The notes under the pieces: model-generated
The model's input: only the letters and a program-made list of their open reading frames with translations
The model's database searches: none
Told to the model about the DNA's origin: nothing
Shown: piece after piece, positions 18,702-27,352 of the stretch
How the letters are laid out: each line of letters opens with the position of its first letter
Position numbering within the stretch: position 1 is the first letter of the stretch
Position numbers and translations under genes: made by a program
Origin: Labrenzia sp. 011
Lineage (GTDB): Bacteria; Pseudomonadota; Alphaproteobacteria; Rhizobiales; Stappiaceae
Direction: 5' to 3'
DNA length: 64,000 nt
Assembly: GCF_003075075.1 (NCBI RefSeq)
Contig: NZ_QCYM01000019.1
Coordinates: forward strand, 16,803-80,802

Positions 18702-21109
18702 GATTGCCTCCCGAAGACCCTCAACAGGCCGGCCGTTGCGAGTCCCAGCAGCGTGACGACCACGAGAAGGGCCCCGCCAAAAACGATGATGTTCACCGAA
18801 ACCCAGTTGGTAAGAATAAGGCGCGTGTTTCCAAAAGACAGGGGCTGGGTGACCGTGTATTCCACGGCCCCGCTCTGCTGCGAAAAAATCTCGTCAGAGT
18901 CAGTCTGAAGCGCGCTTACATCGCCGGCCAGTCCGGGCCAGCGATCCACGAGAACGTCAAGGTAACTGGACATGTCCTGTCCGTTCGGAGCGGAAACGAC
19001 GGTCCAGGCGCCGCCCCGGTCCGGAGAGACATTTTGCGCAAACAGCAGGCTGGTCCCGACCGGCGGAGCATAAGCGACGCCCGTTCCCGGGGAGAACGAC
19101 AGATTCTGCTGCGTCAGATCAAAACTGTTCTGAAGGGTTTGCAACAGGCGGTATATTCGCCCGCGCCACCCCTGTTCGGACAGTTTCTTGCGCCAGTTTT
19201 CCAGGGTTTCTTCATTGTCCCGGACCTCGCCCAGTGTCTTCTTTCGAGTAGGCGTGGAGTCCGCCCATGAAGACCTCGCGACATCGGCGAGGCCAACCTG
19301 AGACAGGGCCTGCTGGGGTATGTCGGCAATATTTCCCACAAAAATCGCGTTTGCTTCGGGCATTTCGGACGTCGAGACATCCGCCTCCAGCGCAATGGGC
19401 TTGCCCGCGGCGACTGCCAGACGGGACAGAAGCGTCGCTGCTGCCGAAAATGTGCCCGGGCGCGTGTCTCCAAGCACCAGATGGGTCTCGTCCGGAAGGG
19501 TGTCATACGGAAACCCGAAGCTGGCAAAGGAACTCAGGTCGGGAATGCGTCCGATGCGGGCAAACCGGGGGAACACCAGCTCGCTGGTATCGAACAGCAC
19601 GAAGCGCAGATCCTGGTTTGCCGTTTGGCCCGGTGCGCAAACCTGATCTTCCCGGGTCTCGAAATTTCCTTCTATCGTGATCGTGTTGAGGCCCGGCCGC
19701 GCATGGCGCAGGGGAACCTTTATGGGCAGCCTGTTCATGATCGTGCCGCCGCGCTGGGTGATCGGAACGTTGGCTGCGAGTTCGTCGTTGACATAGATAT
19801 TTATACTGCTGCCCGGAAGCACGCTGGGTGCGGATGCCGCGTTCAGCATGATCGTCAACTGCCCGTACGCCTTTGCATAGAAATCCGCAGGCAGGCCGAA
19901 CGAGAGTTCCGTTCGAAAATGACGGCCGGAGAACTCGCGGCTTCCAAGTCCGAAATCCGAGAGACGGAATGTGGCCGCTTCGGTAATCAACGGCGGATCC
20001 GGCACGACGGCGTTTTGCGTCCGGAGCAGATCATCGGGTATTTCCGCGGCGATCTGCGTCGCAACGCTGGCAACACTGTCAACCGCCCTGGCAACATCAT
20101 CCCAGGCGCCACCCGAAACGATCAGCGCGGAACCGCCTGCCCCCGGCAGGTTGGCAAATGAAGCGACCGGAGACCCGCCGAGTTGCTGGCGGATGGCGGG
20201 AAACACCGACAGCTGTTCGGCGGTTCCGAAATACACGGTCAGAGCCGCGGCATTGTCAGCAGGCGGCGACGTCATGACGGACATCGACTGGCGCGGCATG
20301 TCGGCGATCAGGGCGATGTTCTGTACCAGCCGCAACAACAGCTCATGCGAATTCATCTGCTCCAGGGCAGGTGCGACGAAATGGACGAGCGTCTGGCCTT
20401 CGCCATTGTTTCCAATGGCTGCTATGTCGGAAATCTGCCGCAGGCGCGATGCGCCGGCATTGTCGAACTGCAGAAACGTTCCGGCCGGATCGATGTCGGT
20501 CCAGAGATCGAAGGTGGATTCAACGCTGCAATCCGTTCTGTGACGCTGATCGACGGAAATGCTGAACAGGTTTCTGCCCGCATTGAGCAGACCGCCGGGG
20601 ATCTCCACCTGAAGCTGCTTGCGCCGGTCCGGCGAGGAAATATGTTCCGAAAGGATCGGGTTTCCGTTGATCGACAGCCGGAGGAGCGATGCTTCAGGCG
20701 CGACGAGAATGGCGTTCCGGTAGGCGATCTGCAACGTCGCATCCGATGCGGCCTGTTCGGAGGTCAGGACAACGGACCAGGAGCGCGCCGCCATTTCACC
20801 GCGCATCTGCAATTGGGCATCCGGGACAATGAACCGCCGGAATGCCGACGGCGCCGCAACGACGCGAGGTTCGGCCTTCGGCGGGACGGCTGCATCCGCA
20901 TCTTCTGCGGGACGCTTGTCCGCTCCGCCCGGTTCCGTGAGATAGGGAATATCCGCCGGCGGCGGCTGGTCGCGCTCCCGCGGCTGCTCAATGTCGGAAC
21001 GTTCAGGCTCCATGCTGAAGGGAACCGGTTGAGCGTATCCGGTTGCCTGGGTGCAAAGGAAGGCCAGCAGGAACGTGCCTGCAAAAGGACGAAGGGAGAG
21101 CCGGGTCAC
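18698..21109 (-). CDS. bcsB: Cellulose synthase regulatory/periplasmic subunit
   Basis: Membrane-anchored periplasmic partner of BcsA that guides the glucan out. The 803 residues comprise a signal peptide (LSLRPFAGTFLLAFLC...GYA), a Pro/Glu-rich linker (about 25-90), two carbohydrate-binding/flavodoxin-like repeats (LRLSINGNPILSEHI; INIYVNDELAANVPI) and one C-terminal membrane helix (WVSVNIIVFGGALLVVVTLLGLA) followed by a short cytoplasmic tail. The GTG at 21109 was chosen because it forms a GTGA overlap with the bcsA stop; the frame stays open upstream, but that would bury 170 bases inside bcsA. Confidence 0.93.
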   Translation of the reverse strand: MTRLSLRPFAGTFLLAFLCTQATGYAQPVPFSMEPERSDIEQPRERDQPPPADIPYLTEPGGADKRPAEDADAAVPPKAEPRVVAAPSAFRRFIVPDAQLQMRGEMAARSWSVVLTSEQAASDATLQIAYRNAILVAPEASLLRLSINGNPILSEHISSPDRRKQLQVEIPGGLLNAGRNLFSISVDQRHRTDCSVESTFDLWTDIDPAGTFLQFDNAGASRLRQISDIAAIGNNGEGQTLVHFVAPALEQMNSHELLLRLVQNIALIADMPRQSMSVMTSPPADNAAALTVYFGTAEQLSVFPAIRQQLGGSPVASFANLPGAGGSALIVSGGAWDDVARAVDSVASVATQIAAEIPDDLLRTQNAVVPDPPLITEAATFRLSDFGLGSREFSGRHFRTELSFGLPADFYAKAYGQLTIMLNAASAPSVLPGSSINIYVNDELAANVPITQRGGTIMNRLPIKVPLRHARPGLNTITIEGNFETREDQVCAPGQTANQDLRFVLFDTSELVFPRFARIGRIPDLSSFASFGFPYDTLPDETHLVLGDTRPGTFSAAATLLSRLAVAAGKPIALEADVSTSEMPEANAIFVGNIADIPQQALSQVGLADVARSSWADSTPTRKKTLGEVRDNEETLENWRKKLSEQGWRGRIYRLLQTLQNSFDLTQQNLSFSPGTGVAYAPPVGTSLLFAQNVSPDRGGAWTVVSAPNGQDMSSYLDVLVDRWPGLAGDVSALQTDSDEIFSQQSGAVEYTVTQPLSFGNTRLILTNWVSVNIIVFGGALLVVVTLLGLATAGLLRVFGRQS

Positions 21110-23304
21110 ACGCTTTCCTCCGGCGGTACGATGGCAGGGACCGGTGTCTTCGGCTTGCCGGCACGCGACATGAAGTAGGATATGCCGCGGGCGGTCTGGC
21201 GCAGGGCGATCCGGAGGAAACCCATGGTTCCCCCGACAACTCCCGGATTGGTGCGGCGGCGCTTCTGAAAGTCGCTCCATTTGGCCGAGTTCGCAAAGAC
21301 CAGATCCGCGATGATCCGGTTATGCTGCGTGTTCTTCACCACATACTCGCAGCCGAATATCACTCCATCGGCAGTATTCTCCGTATGCCTGATCTTAACC
21401 GGCAGAATGTTTTCGGGAAGGTCGGCAAGGGGAACGATCCGGATTTCGACTTCATCGTCTTCCGAAATCGTCCGTGCGATTTTGCCAAGGACTTCGATAC
21501 CCGCACCGCGGACGGAAACATCGCTGATGGTCGCCGGGAGCCATTCGCCGCCAACTTTCACCTCACACTTCCTGCTCACCTTCACGCGCTGGGTGGACTG
21601 CCGCTCGCCCCGCTCGGAAACGACGCCGAGCGCACATCCGGCCAGAATGACGTTGAGCAGGTTCCAGGCTCCCACGACAACCGTGATGTCCGCTTTGTAC
21701 GGCTCCGTGAACAGACGCACCAGGGAGACGGCAACCCCGACCAGCAGAATGACGAAGATGATGAAAAACGGCAGGCTCAGTTCGGAGAGCCTGCTTTCGG
21801 AAATGGATTCGTCCTTCGCCGTCACCTTGAACGTCGGCTTGCTCGGATTGAGGATCACGGAAACCACTGCCGGCAGAAGGTGAACGGTCTGAATATATTC
21901 GTAAAGTTCGGAAATCAGCGGCCACCGGAAACGCCCGTACAGGTAATTCTGAAGAAGCATGTTCACGACCATGTACACAGACGTATAGACAAAGAAATCC
22001 CGCCCGGAGGCATCGAATATCTGCAAGTCGAAGAACAGATAACACAGCGGAGCAACCAGAAAGATCATCCGCGCAAAAGGAAACAGCCAGAACAGCGAGG
22101 ACGAAAGGTAGCAGAGCATTTGGGGGAAGCTCAGCCCGAATTTCAGGAGAGGAAAGTGAAACCGCAGGATCTGCATCATGCCCTGAGCCCAACGGCTTCG
22201 CTGTCCGATGAAGCTTGAAAAGGTGGCCGGCTGCAATCCGGCAATCAGCGGCCGGTCGATATAGATGCTGTTCCAGCCACGGGCATGCAGGTTAACGGCT
22301 GTTTCGCAGTCTTCGGTGATGGTCACGCCGCTGAAGCCGTTGGTCTCCTCCAGCGCCTTTCTGCGCAGCAACGCTGCCGAGCCGCAAAAGAACGATGCGT
22401 TCCATTTGTCCAGTCCCCTCTGAATGATGCCGTAGAACATTTCGTTCTCCGACGGCATCTTCTTGAATGTCTGGAGATTTCTTTCCAGCGGATCCGGATT
22501 CAGGAAGAAATGTGGCGTTTGAACCAGGAACAGCTTCGGGTCGTCGTTGAAGTAGCCGACTGTTTCCAGGAGAAAATCTCGCGAGGGGGCGTGATCGGCA
22601 TCAAACACCACCACCACCTCCGCGGACGAATGAGCCAGGGCATTGTTCAGGTTGCCTGCCTTGGCGTGCTCGTTCTTGTCGCGGGTCAGATAGTGAGCGC
22701 CAAGGTTCTCGCACAGCAATTTCAGGGATTCATGCCTTTGCTGCGCCGCATGCGCGGCCTTCATGTCACTGGACGATCTCTTTTCCAGCGTACCGCCGTC
22801 ATCCAGCAGCCAGACCTCCACCTTCTCCGGCGGGTATTCGATACCTTTTGCCGCCGAGATCGTACTTGCAAGCAGCTCTTCATCTTCATTGTATGTGGGG
22901 ATGAATATGTCCACCGTGGGGAACTCTTCATCCTCCTTCAGCCGGCGCTGCGGACGGGAGTCCAGCGGCATGGCCACGATGAACATGCTCAGCCCGAGCA
23001 TCATGATGCTGTAGAGCTCGGCCACATAAACCAGAATACCGGGAATGAAATCCTGAAGTTCCGTGACCGGCGGCAAGGTGCTGGTCGTACGCCAGTAAAG
23101 ATAGCGCAGGATGATCGCGGAGCCGAATGCAAGCACGACGATGCGCAGGCTTCCCTTCGGGGCCAGAAGCTTGAGGACAACCAGCGAAACAAGTATGATC
23201 ACGTCAATCGACAGCTGAGCCTGGGAGCTTATTGGCAGCGTTACCAATAAAACGTAGAAAAACGCCAGGATCGCCCAGATTGTTACCTTGAAAAAATTGA
23301 TCAT
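21106..23304 (-). CDS. bcsA: Cellulose synthase catalytic subunit
   Basis: Processive family-2 glycosyltransferase and channel that makes cellulose from UDP-glucose. Catalytic motifs are intact in the 732 residues: DDG (168-170), DAD (235-237), TED (330-332) and QRSRW (368-372). The gating loop FKVTAK is at 492-497, and about eight membrane helices flank the GT domain. A PilZ domain (about 565-660) keeps the second c-di-GMP motif, DVSVRG (595-600). The first motif, RxxxR, cannot be found: arginines lie at 565, 568, 573 and 578, never four apart. Allosteric control by c-di-GMP may therefore differ from the Rhodobacter enzyme. It sits 56 bases after bcsN and overlaps bcsB by 4. Confidence 0.96.
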   Translation of the reverse strand: MINFFKVTIWAILAFFYVLLVTLPISSQAQLSIDVIILVSLVVLKLLAPKGSLRIVVLAFGSAIILRYLYWRTTSTLPPVTELQDFIPGILVYVAELYSIMMLGLSMFIVAMPLDSRPQRRLKEDEEFPTVDIFIPTYNEDEELLASTISAAKGIEYPPEKVEVWLLDDGGTLEKRSSSDMKAAHAAQQRHESLKLLCENLGAHYLTRDKNEHAKAGNLNNALAHSSAEVVVVFDADHAPSRDFLLETVGYFNDDPKLFLVQTPHFFLNPDPLERNLQTFKKMPSENEMFYGIIQRGLDKWNASFFCGSAALLRRKALEETNGFSGVTITEDCETAVNLHARGWNSIYIDRPLIAGLQPATFSSFIGQRSRWAQGMMQILRFHFPLLKFGLSFPQMLCYLSSSLFWLFPFARMIFLVAPLCYLFFDLQIFDASGRDFFVYTSVYMVVNMLLQNYLYGRFRWPLISELYEYIQTVHLLPAVVSVILNPSKPTFKVTAKDESISESRLSELSLPFFIIFVILLVGVAVSLVRLFTEPYKADITVVVGAWNLLNVILAGCALGVVSERGERQSTQRVKVSRKCEVKVGGEWLPATISDVSVRGAGIEVLGKIARTISEDDEVEIRIVPLADLPENILPVKIRHTENTADGVIFGCEYVVKNTQHNRIIADLVFANSAKWSDFQKRRRTNPGVVGGTMGFLRIALRQTARGISYFMSRAGKPKTPVPAIVPPEESV

Positions 23305-23360
23305 CTTAGTTCACAAGAGCTCTCGCTGTTCCGGGTATCCCCTCCACGCCTGCAATTTCC

Positions 23361-24302
23361 CTACTGTTGTTGCAGCACCGGGGATGCCTTTTCGTCCGTC
23401 TGGTCTGCGGCAGCTTTGCCGGACTCCATGATGTCACTTGGCGGTGGCGGCACCACGACGCCAAAGGTGGATTTTATGTTGTCTTCGTCTGCCGCCTCAA
23501 CGGCGGGAACCGGAGGCACGCTTTCGACAACGGCCGGTTTCGGAGCTGCCGGCCGGGCCGGCCTGGGCTGCGACTTGCGTGGAGCGACCATGGCCGGAAC
23601 GACGCCGATGAAGCCTTCCGACGAGCGCGGGGAAATCGGGTCACCCGGACGCCCCCAACCTGCGGGAGGCTGTGCCGGCGCCCCGTAAGGATCCCACATC
23701 GGATCCAGGACAGCCACGTTGATGCTGATGCCGTACATTTTTTCAAGCAGCTCCTGCTCGCTCATCTTCGGGTCGCAAAGGCGCAACCGGATCTGAATGG
23801 CGCCGCGGGTGCTGAAGATTGTTTTTCGCGATTGTGGCTTTCCGATGCGCTGCCAGGCGTAAATACAGATATCGCCTGCAGATGACCGCCCGGCCGCATA
23901 GGAAAAGGGACCGTAATGGTTCTGCAGGAAGTAGGGCGAGCGCTTGACATTCACCCCCGGCAGGAATTTGGCGATTTCACGGGAGACCTCTTCCTGGCTT
24001 GGGCTTGCCTCGGACAAGCTGCCCCCGTTGGCAATCGCATTCGAGGTGACCCCGATAAGCTGAACGCGCAACAGGTTTTGTCCCGGTGTCTTGCCCTGTG
24101 TTGCCAGGGCAATGTCCTGCTGTTTGCCGTTGGTGAACGCCGTTTCGATGATTCCGACAATTGCAGGACCGCCCGGCGGAGGCGTTGCGAAAGCCTCGCT
24201 GATCGGGACGGTATTTGCGCTCGATAGCGACTCAACCTTGGGCGATTTGGCGCATGCAGCCAGGGAAATCGCCAATACCGAGGCGAGCAGAAGTCGGCGC
24301 AT
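23361..24302 (-). CDS. bcsN: Cellulose biosynthesis protein BcsN (lipoprotein)
   Basis: First gene of the cellulose operon. BcsN is a family found mainly in cellulose operons of Hyphomicrobiales, with no firmly known mechanism. The 313-residue protein has a lipoprotein signal peptide (MRRLLLASVLAISLAAC, lipobox LAAC, acylated Cys17) and a globular core (about 35-220: YFLQNHYGPFSYAAGRS, IRLRLCDPKMSEQELLEKM). A Pro/Ala/Glu-rich tail (about 235-313) may span the periplasm. The ATG at 24302 was chosen because it starts the lipoprotein signal; the frame remains open to 24509, with another ATG at 24374. Being first, it follows the operon promoter in the long gap upstream. Confidence 0.85.
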   Translation of the reverse strand: MRRLLLASVLAISLAACAKSPKVESLSSANTVPISEAFATPPPGGPAIVGIIETAFTNGKQQDIALATQGKTPGQNLLRVQLIGVTSNAIANGGSLSEASPSQEEVSREIAKFLPGVNVKRSPYFLQNHYGPFSYAAGRSSAGDICIYAWQRIGKPQSRKTIFSTRGAIQIRLRLCDPKMSEQELLEKMYGISINVAVLDPMWDPYGAPAQPPAGWGRPGDPISPRSSEGFIGVVPAMVAPRKSQPRPARPAAPKPAVVESVPPVPAVEAADEDNIKSTFGVVVPPPPSDIMESGKAAADQTDEKASPVLQQQ

Positions 24303-24880
24303 TCCGGCCCGTCTCACCGGGAGAGATGGCCTCCGGAGTGATCGGAAATCGATATGGTGAGAGGTCTCTAACATGCACCGCCGACAAATCTTTTTTTGAT
24401 TTCTTAACTTCTTACGCAAGGTCAAAATGCGGTGGTATGGTAAACAATGGCTTAATTTTGCTTTGCTTTTTGCAGCGCAGCACGCGCCTGCTCTCCCCCT
24501 GCCCCGCATATCGGACGCTGCGCGACCGACGTCTTCCGCCCAAGGGAAAACCTCTGCGGCACCCGTGGGAAGCCGGATTGCGCCCCTCCCGGCGGGGTCG
24601 CACCGCCTGGCGTGGGGGGAGTTCCTTGAGAGTTGAAATGGGCAATGGCAGGAAAGGACAGCCGGGACCCTGCGGAATGTTTTCCACAGGCTTTCCGGGC
24701 GTCACTGCGTTTTTGGCAGGCAATTTTCCTTGGCCGCGCCTGTATCAGCGGCCAGACGGCAACAACTGGGTATCGTAGCGGGCGCCCCAACGCACCGGAG
24801 CGGCTTTTTCAAATATGTCGGCACGCCCTCGCCGGCAGTCCGGCAGGGCGCGCCCGGAATTTCAACGGTCTGTCGCGCGC
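24303..24880. other. 578-bp intergenic region upstream of the cellulose operon
   Basis: Lies between bcsN and the end of ilvE, both on the minus strand. It holds a candidate structured RNA (24493-24621). An AT-rich stretch with the small palindrome AAATC-T7-GATTT at about 24386-24402 probably forms part of the cellulose promoter. On the minus strand a TTGACC hexamer occurs nearby at about 24418-24423, but I could not pair it with a good -10. A GC-rich hairpin (GGCGCGCCC...GGGCGTGCC) follows ilvE without a T-tract. Short open frames here look spurious. Confidence 0.5.
24493..24621. ncRNA. Possible structured RNA (long-range closing stem)
   Basis: CTCCCCCTGCC (24493-24503) pairs with the segment 24609-24621 (GGCG, a 2-base bulge, GGGGGAG). 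Inside it, GCGACC (24522-24527) pairs with GGTCGC (24596-24601), and CTTCC (24533-24537) with GGAAG (24568-24572). Nested pairing over 129 bases in a region without coding signal suggests an RNA about the size of 6S, but I see no diagnostic 6S, SRP, tmRNA or RNase P sequence. The strand is undetermined, and GC-rich sequence pairs easily by chance. Confidence 0.25.
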
Positions 24881-25783
24881 TCAGCCCGCGACAGCATGCA
24901 GCGCCGGCGTTTGCGGTCGCACGGCGGCATCGTAGTCTTCCATCAGGGTCTTGATGATCTCGCCGACTTCGTAGCGATTTCCGGCGATCTCGGAGACCGG
25001 CGTGACTTCCGCCGCCGTTCCGGTGACGAAGCACTGCTCGAATTCCGGCAGTTCCTCCGGCAGGATAACCCGTTCAACCACTTCGATGCCCCGGTCCCTG
25101 GCAAGCTCCATGACCGTCTGGCGGGTAATCCCGTTCAGGAAGCAATCCGGAGTCGGCGTATGGATCCTGCCATCCTTGATGAAGAATACATTGGCGCCGG
25201 TCGCTTCCGCGACCCGTCCACGCCAGTCCAGCATCAGCGCATCCGTATAGCCCTTCGACTCGGCCGCATGCTTGGAGATCGTGCAGATCATGTAAAGACC
25301 GGCAGCCTTGGCCTTGTAGGGAGCCGTTTGCGGATCCGGGCGGCGATAGTCCGCCAGATCCAGCCGGATCCCCTTGAGCCGTTCTTCCGGCGCGAAATAG
25401 CTCGGCCATTCCCAGGCGGCAATGGCCAGGTGAATGGTGTTCTTCTGCGCCGAGATGCCCATCATCTCGCTGCCGCGCCAGGCGACGGGGCGAATATAGG
25501 CGTCCGTCAGGTTCATTCGCGCCAGGGTCTCTTCCTTGGCCGCGTTGATCTGCTCCGCCGTCCAGGGGATCTCGAAACCAAGCATGCGACCGGACTCCAG
25601 CAGCCGCGCGGTATGGTCTTCGGACTTGAAGATCCGTCCCCCATAGGCCCGTTCACCCTCGAACACGCTGCTTCCGTAATGCAGTCCGTGACTGAGAACA
25701 TGCAGCTTCGCGTCTGCCCACGGCACGAATGTGCCGTCGTACCAGATCTCTCCACTGAGCTGATCAAAAGGCGTTCCAGCCAT
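24881..25783 (-). CDS. ilvE: Branched-chain amino-acid aminotransferase
   Basis: PLP enzyme (fold type IV) that interconverts Val, Leu and Ile with their 2-oxo acids. The 300 residues include the N-terminal HYGSSVFEG motif, the likely PLP lysine Lys159 in AKAAGLY, and the phosphate-binding EATGANVFF. The family's GTAAEVTPV motif is present near the end. GGGAG lies 7 bases before the ATG. The gene is divergent from a MarR regulator across a 243-base gap, so that regulator may control it. Confidence 0.93.
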   Translation of the reverse strand: MAGTPFDQLSGEIWYDGTFVPWADAKLHVLSHGLHYGSSVFEGERAYGGRIFKSEDHTARLLESGRMLGFEIPWTAEQINAAKEETLARMNLTDAYIRPVAWRGSEMMGISAQKNTIHLAIAAWEWPSYFAPEERLKGIRLDLADYRRPDPQTAPYKAKAAGLYMICTISKHAAESKGYTDALMLDWRGRVAEATGANVFFIKDGRIHTPTPDCFLNGITRQTVMELARDRGIEVVERVILPEELPEFEQCFVTGTAAEVTPVSEIAGNRYEVGEIIKTLMEDYDAAVRPQTPALHAVAG

Positions 25784-26026
25784 CTTTCATCTCCCGCCCG
25801 CTCTGAGAGCGATTATTGTTTTCCGTTGCGAAGGCAAATGGCGCCAAAGACCTGCACCCGCTTTACCGCCGTATCTTTTGCACAGCACGCCAACTATCGG
25901 TATCCTGATATCCGCGACGTTCGTGATCGGATTCGTTTATCATCTGATGCCTAAAAAAGCATCCAGAAGACCGATCATTTCGTTCACGGACGGTAACAAG
26001 TAACAATCGATCAGAATTAAGTCAAT

Positions 26027-26584
26027 ATGGCTGACGTAAATTTCAAAAACACCCTTCCTTCCCATTTGCGGGAAACCGATCGCTCGCTGCCGGACACTCT
26101 GGAGAGCGACGGTAACGCCTTGCCCTACGACCTGATTGAGCTGCTGTTTTTCGCCTATCGCGATTTCACGGGCGATCCGGACGAGGTGCTGGCCAAATAT
26201 GAGTTCGGCCGGGCCCATCACCGGGTTCTGCATTTCGTGGAACGCAACCCCGGCATCATGGTGACCGATCTGCTCGGCATCCTGCGGATCACCAAGCAAA
26301 GTCTCGGGCGGGTTCTGAAGCAGCTCGTGGATGCCGGGATCATCGAGCAGCGGGAGGGCAATCACGACCGCCGCCAGCGCCTTCTCTACACCACGGAAAG
26401 AGGCCATGCCCTTGCCGTCGATCTCACCCGTTTGCAGCACAAACGCCTTGAACGCGCCCTAATTGGTCTGCCTGATGGCAGCGAGGAAACCGTCCGCAGA
26501 TTTCTTCTGCAGATGATCGACCCCGAAGCCCGGGCGGACATTCTCAAACTTGTCCGCAGCTCCTTCAATCTGGAAGACAGATGA
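26027..26584 (+). CDS. MarR-family transcriptional regulator
   Basis: A 185-residue dimeric winged-helix repressor. The HTH is clear (VTDLLGILRITKQSLGRVLKQLVDAGIIEQ), followed by the wing (REGNHDRRQRLLYTTERGHALA). An N-terminal extension of about 40 polar residues precedes the dimerisation helices. It is divergent from ilvE and lies 64 bases upstream of a response-regulator gene, whose start it nearly abuts. The effector is unknown. There is no obvious Shine-Dalgarno before the ATG. Confidence 0.9.
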   Translation: MADVNFKNTLPSHLRETDRSLPDTLESDGNALPYDLIELLFFAYRDFTGDPDEVLAKYEFGRAHHRVLHFVERNPGIMVTDLLGILRITKQSLGRVLKQLVDAGIIEQREGNHDRRQRLLYTTERGHALAVDLTRLQHKRLERALIGLPDGSEETVRRFLLQMIDPEARADILKLVRSSFNLEDR

Positions 26585-26648
26585 AGGGCCCGTCCTTGAA
26601 AAGGGCAAAGCTGATCCTGATACCACCCATGGGGACGAGACGACCGAG

Positions 26649-27347
26649 ATGAACGCTCAGGTGCCTGACGACAACGCCAACCACATTCTCCTGGTAGACG
26701 ACGACAAACGGATCAGGGATCTGCTTTCCAGGCTGCTCAAGGAAAACGGGTTCCGCGTGTCCGTCGCGGCCAATTCCGCCGAAGCACGCAAATGTCTGTC
26801 CGGACTGGAGTTCGACCTGATCATCCTGGACGTGATGATGCCCGGCGAAAGCGGCCTGGAACTTGCCGCCGCGTTGCGCAAGGACTCCGAAGTCCCGATC
26901 CTGATGCTGACCGCCAGATCCGAGGCCACCGACAGGATCGCCGGTCTGGAGGCCGGTGTGGACGATTATCTCGCCAAACCCTTCGAACCCCGGGAACTGA
27001 TGCTGCGCATCACGGCGATCCTGCGGCGCGGCAACCAGCAGCCGGTTGCCGCCAGGCAGGAAATCCGCTTCGGTCCGTTTTCCTACAATGCCGGACGGGG
27101 CGAACTGAAAAACGGCGACCAACCGGTACGCCTGACGGACCGGGAAAAGCAGATCCTGTCCATATTCGCCGAACGGCCCGGCGCAACCGTCCCCCGCCAC
27201 AAGATCGTCGGCGACGACAGCGGTCTCGGCGAACGCACCGTGGATGTGCAGATCAACCGTCTGCGGCGCAAGATCGAAACGGACCCGGGCAATCCGGTCT
27301 ATCTGCAGACAGTCCGGGGCATCGGCTACCGGCTGGCCTGCGACTGA
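26649..27347 (+). CDS. OmpR-family response regulator
   Basis: A 232-residue DNA-binding regulator. The receiver domain (about 12-125) has the acidic pair Asp17-Asp18, the phosphoacceptor Asp61 (LIILDVMMPGESG) and Lys110 (LAKPFEP). The OmpR winged helix is at about 140-230 (TVDVQINRLRRKIE; YLQTVRGIGYRL). The ATG at 26649 was preferred over an upstream in-frame ATG that would overlap the marR gene. The sensor kinase gene begins 5 bases after its stop, so the two form a two-component operon. The overall resemblance is to OmpR. Confidence 0.95.
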   Translation: MNAQVPDDNANHILLVDDDKRIRDLLSRLLKENGFRVSVAANSAEARKCLSGLEFDLIILDVMMPGESGLELAAALRKDSEVPILMLTARSEATDRIAGLEAGVDDYLAKPFEPRELMLRITAILRRGNQQPVAARQEIRFGPFSYNAGRGELKNGDQPVRLTDREKQILSIFAERPGATVPRHKIVGDDSGLGERTVDVQINRLRRKIETDPGNPVYLQTVRGIGYRLACD

Positions 27348-27352
27348 ACCCA

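Noticed and set aside
24493..24621. Assignment of the folded segment as 6S, SRP, tmRNA or RNase P RNA
   Set aside because: None of the diagnostic sequences I know for these RNAs is present, for example the GGUCAGGUCCGGAAGGAAGC-type SRP loop, so I left it unnamed.
24412..24723. Short open frames in the bcsN-ilvE gap
   Set aside because: Several overlap on both strands with no homology or ribosome-binding site; the segment looks more like structured non-coding DNA.
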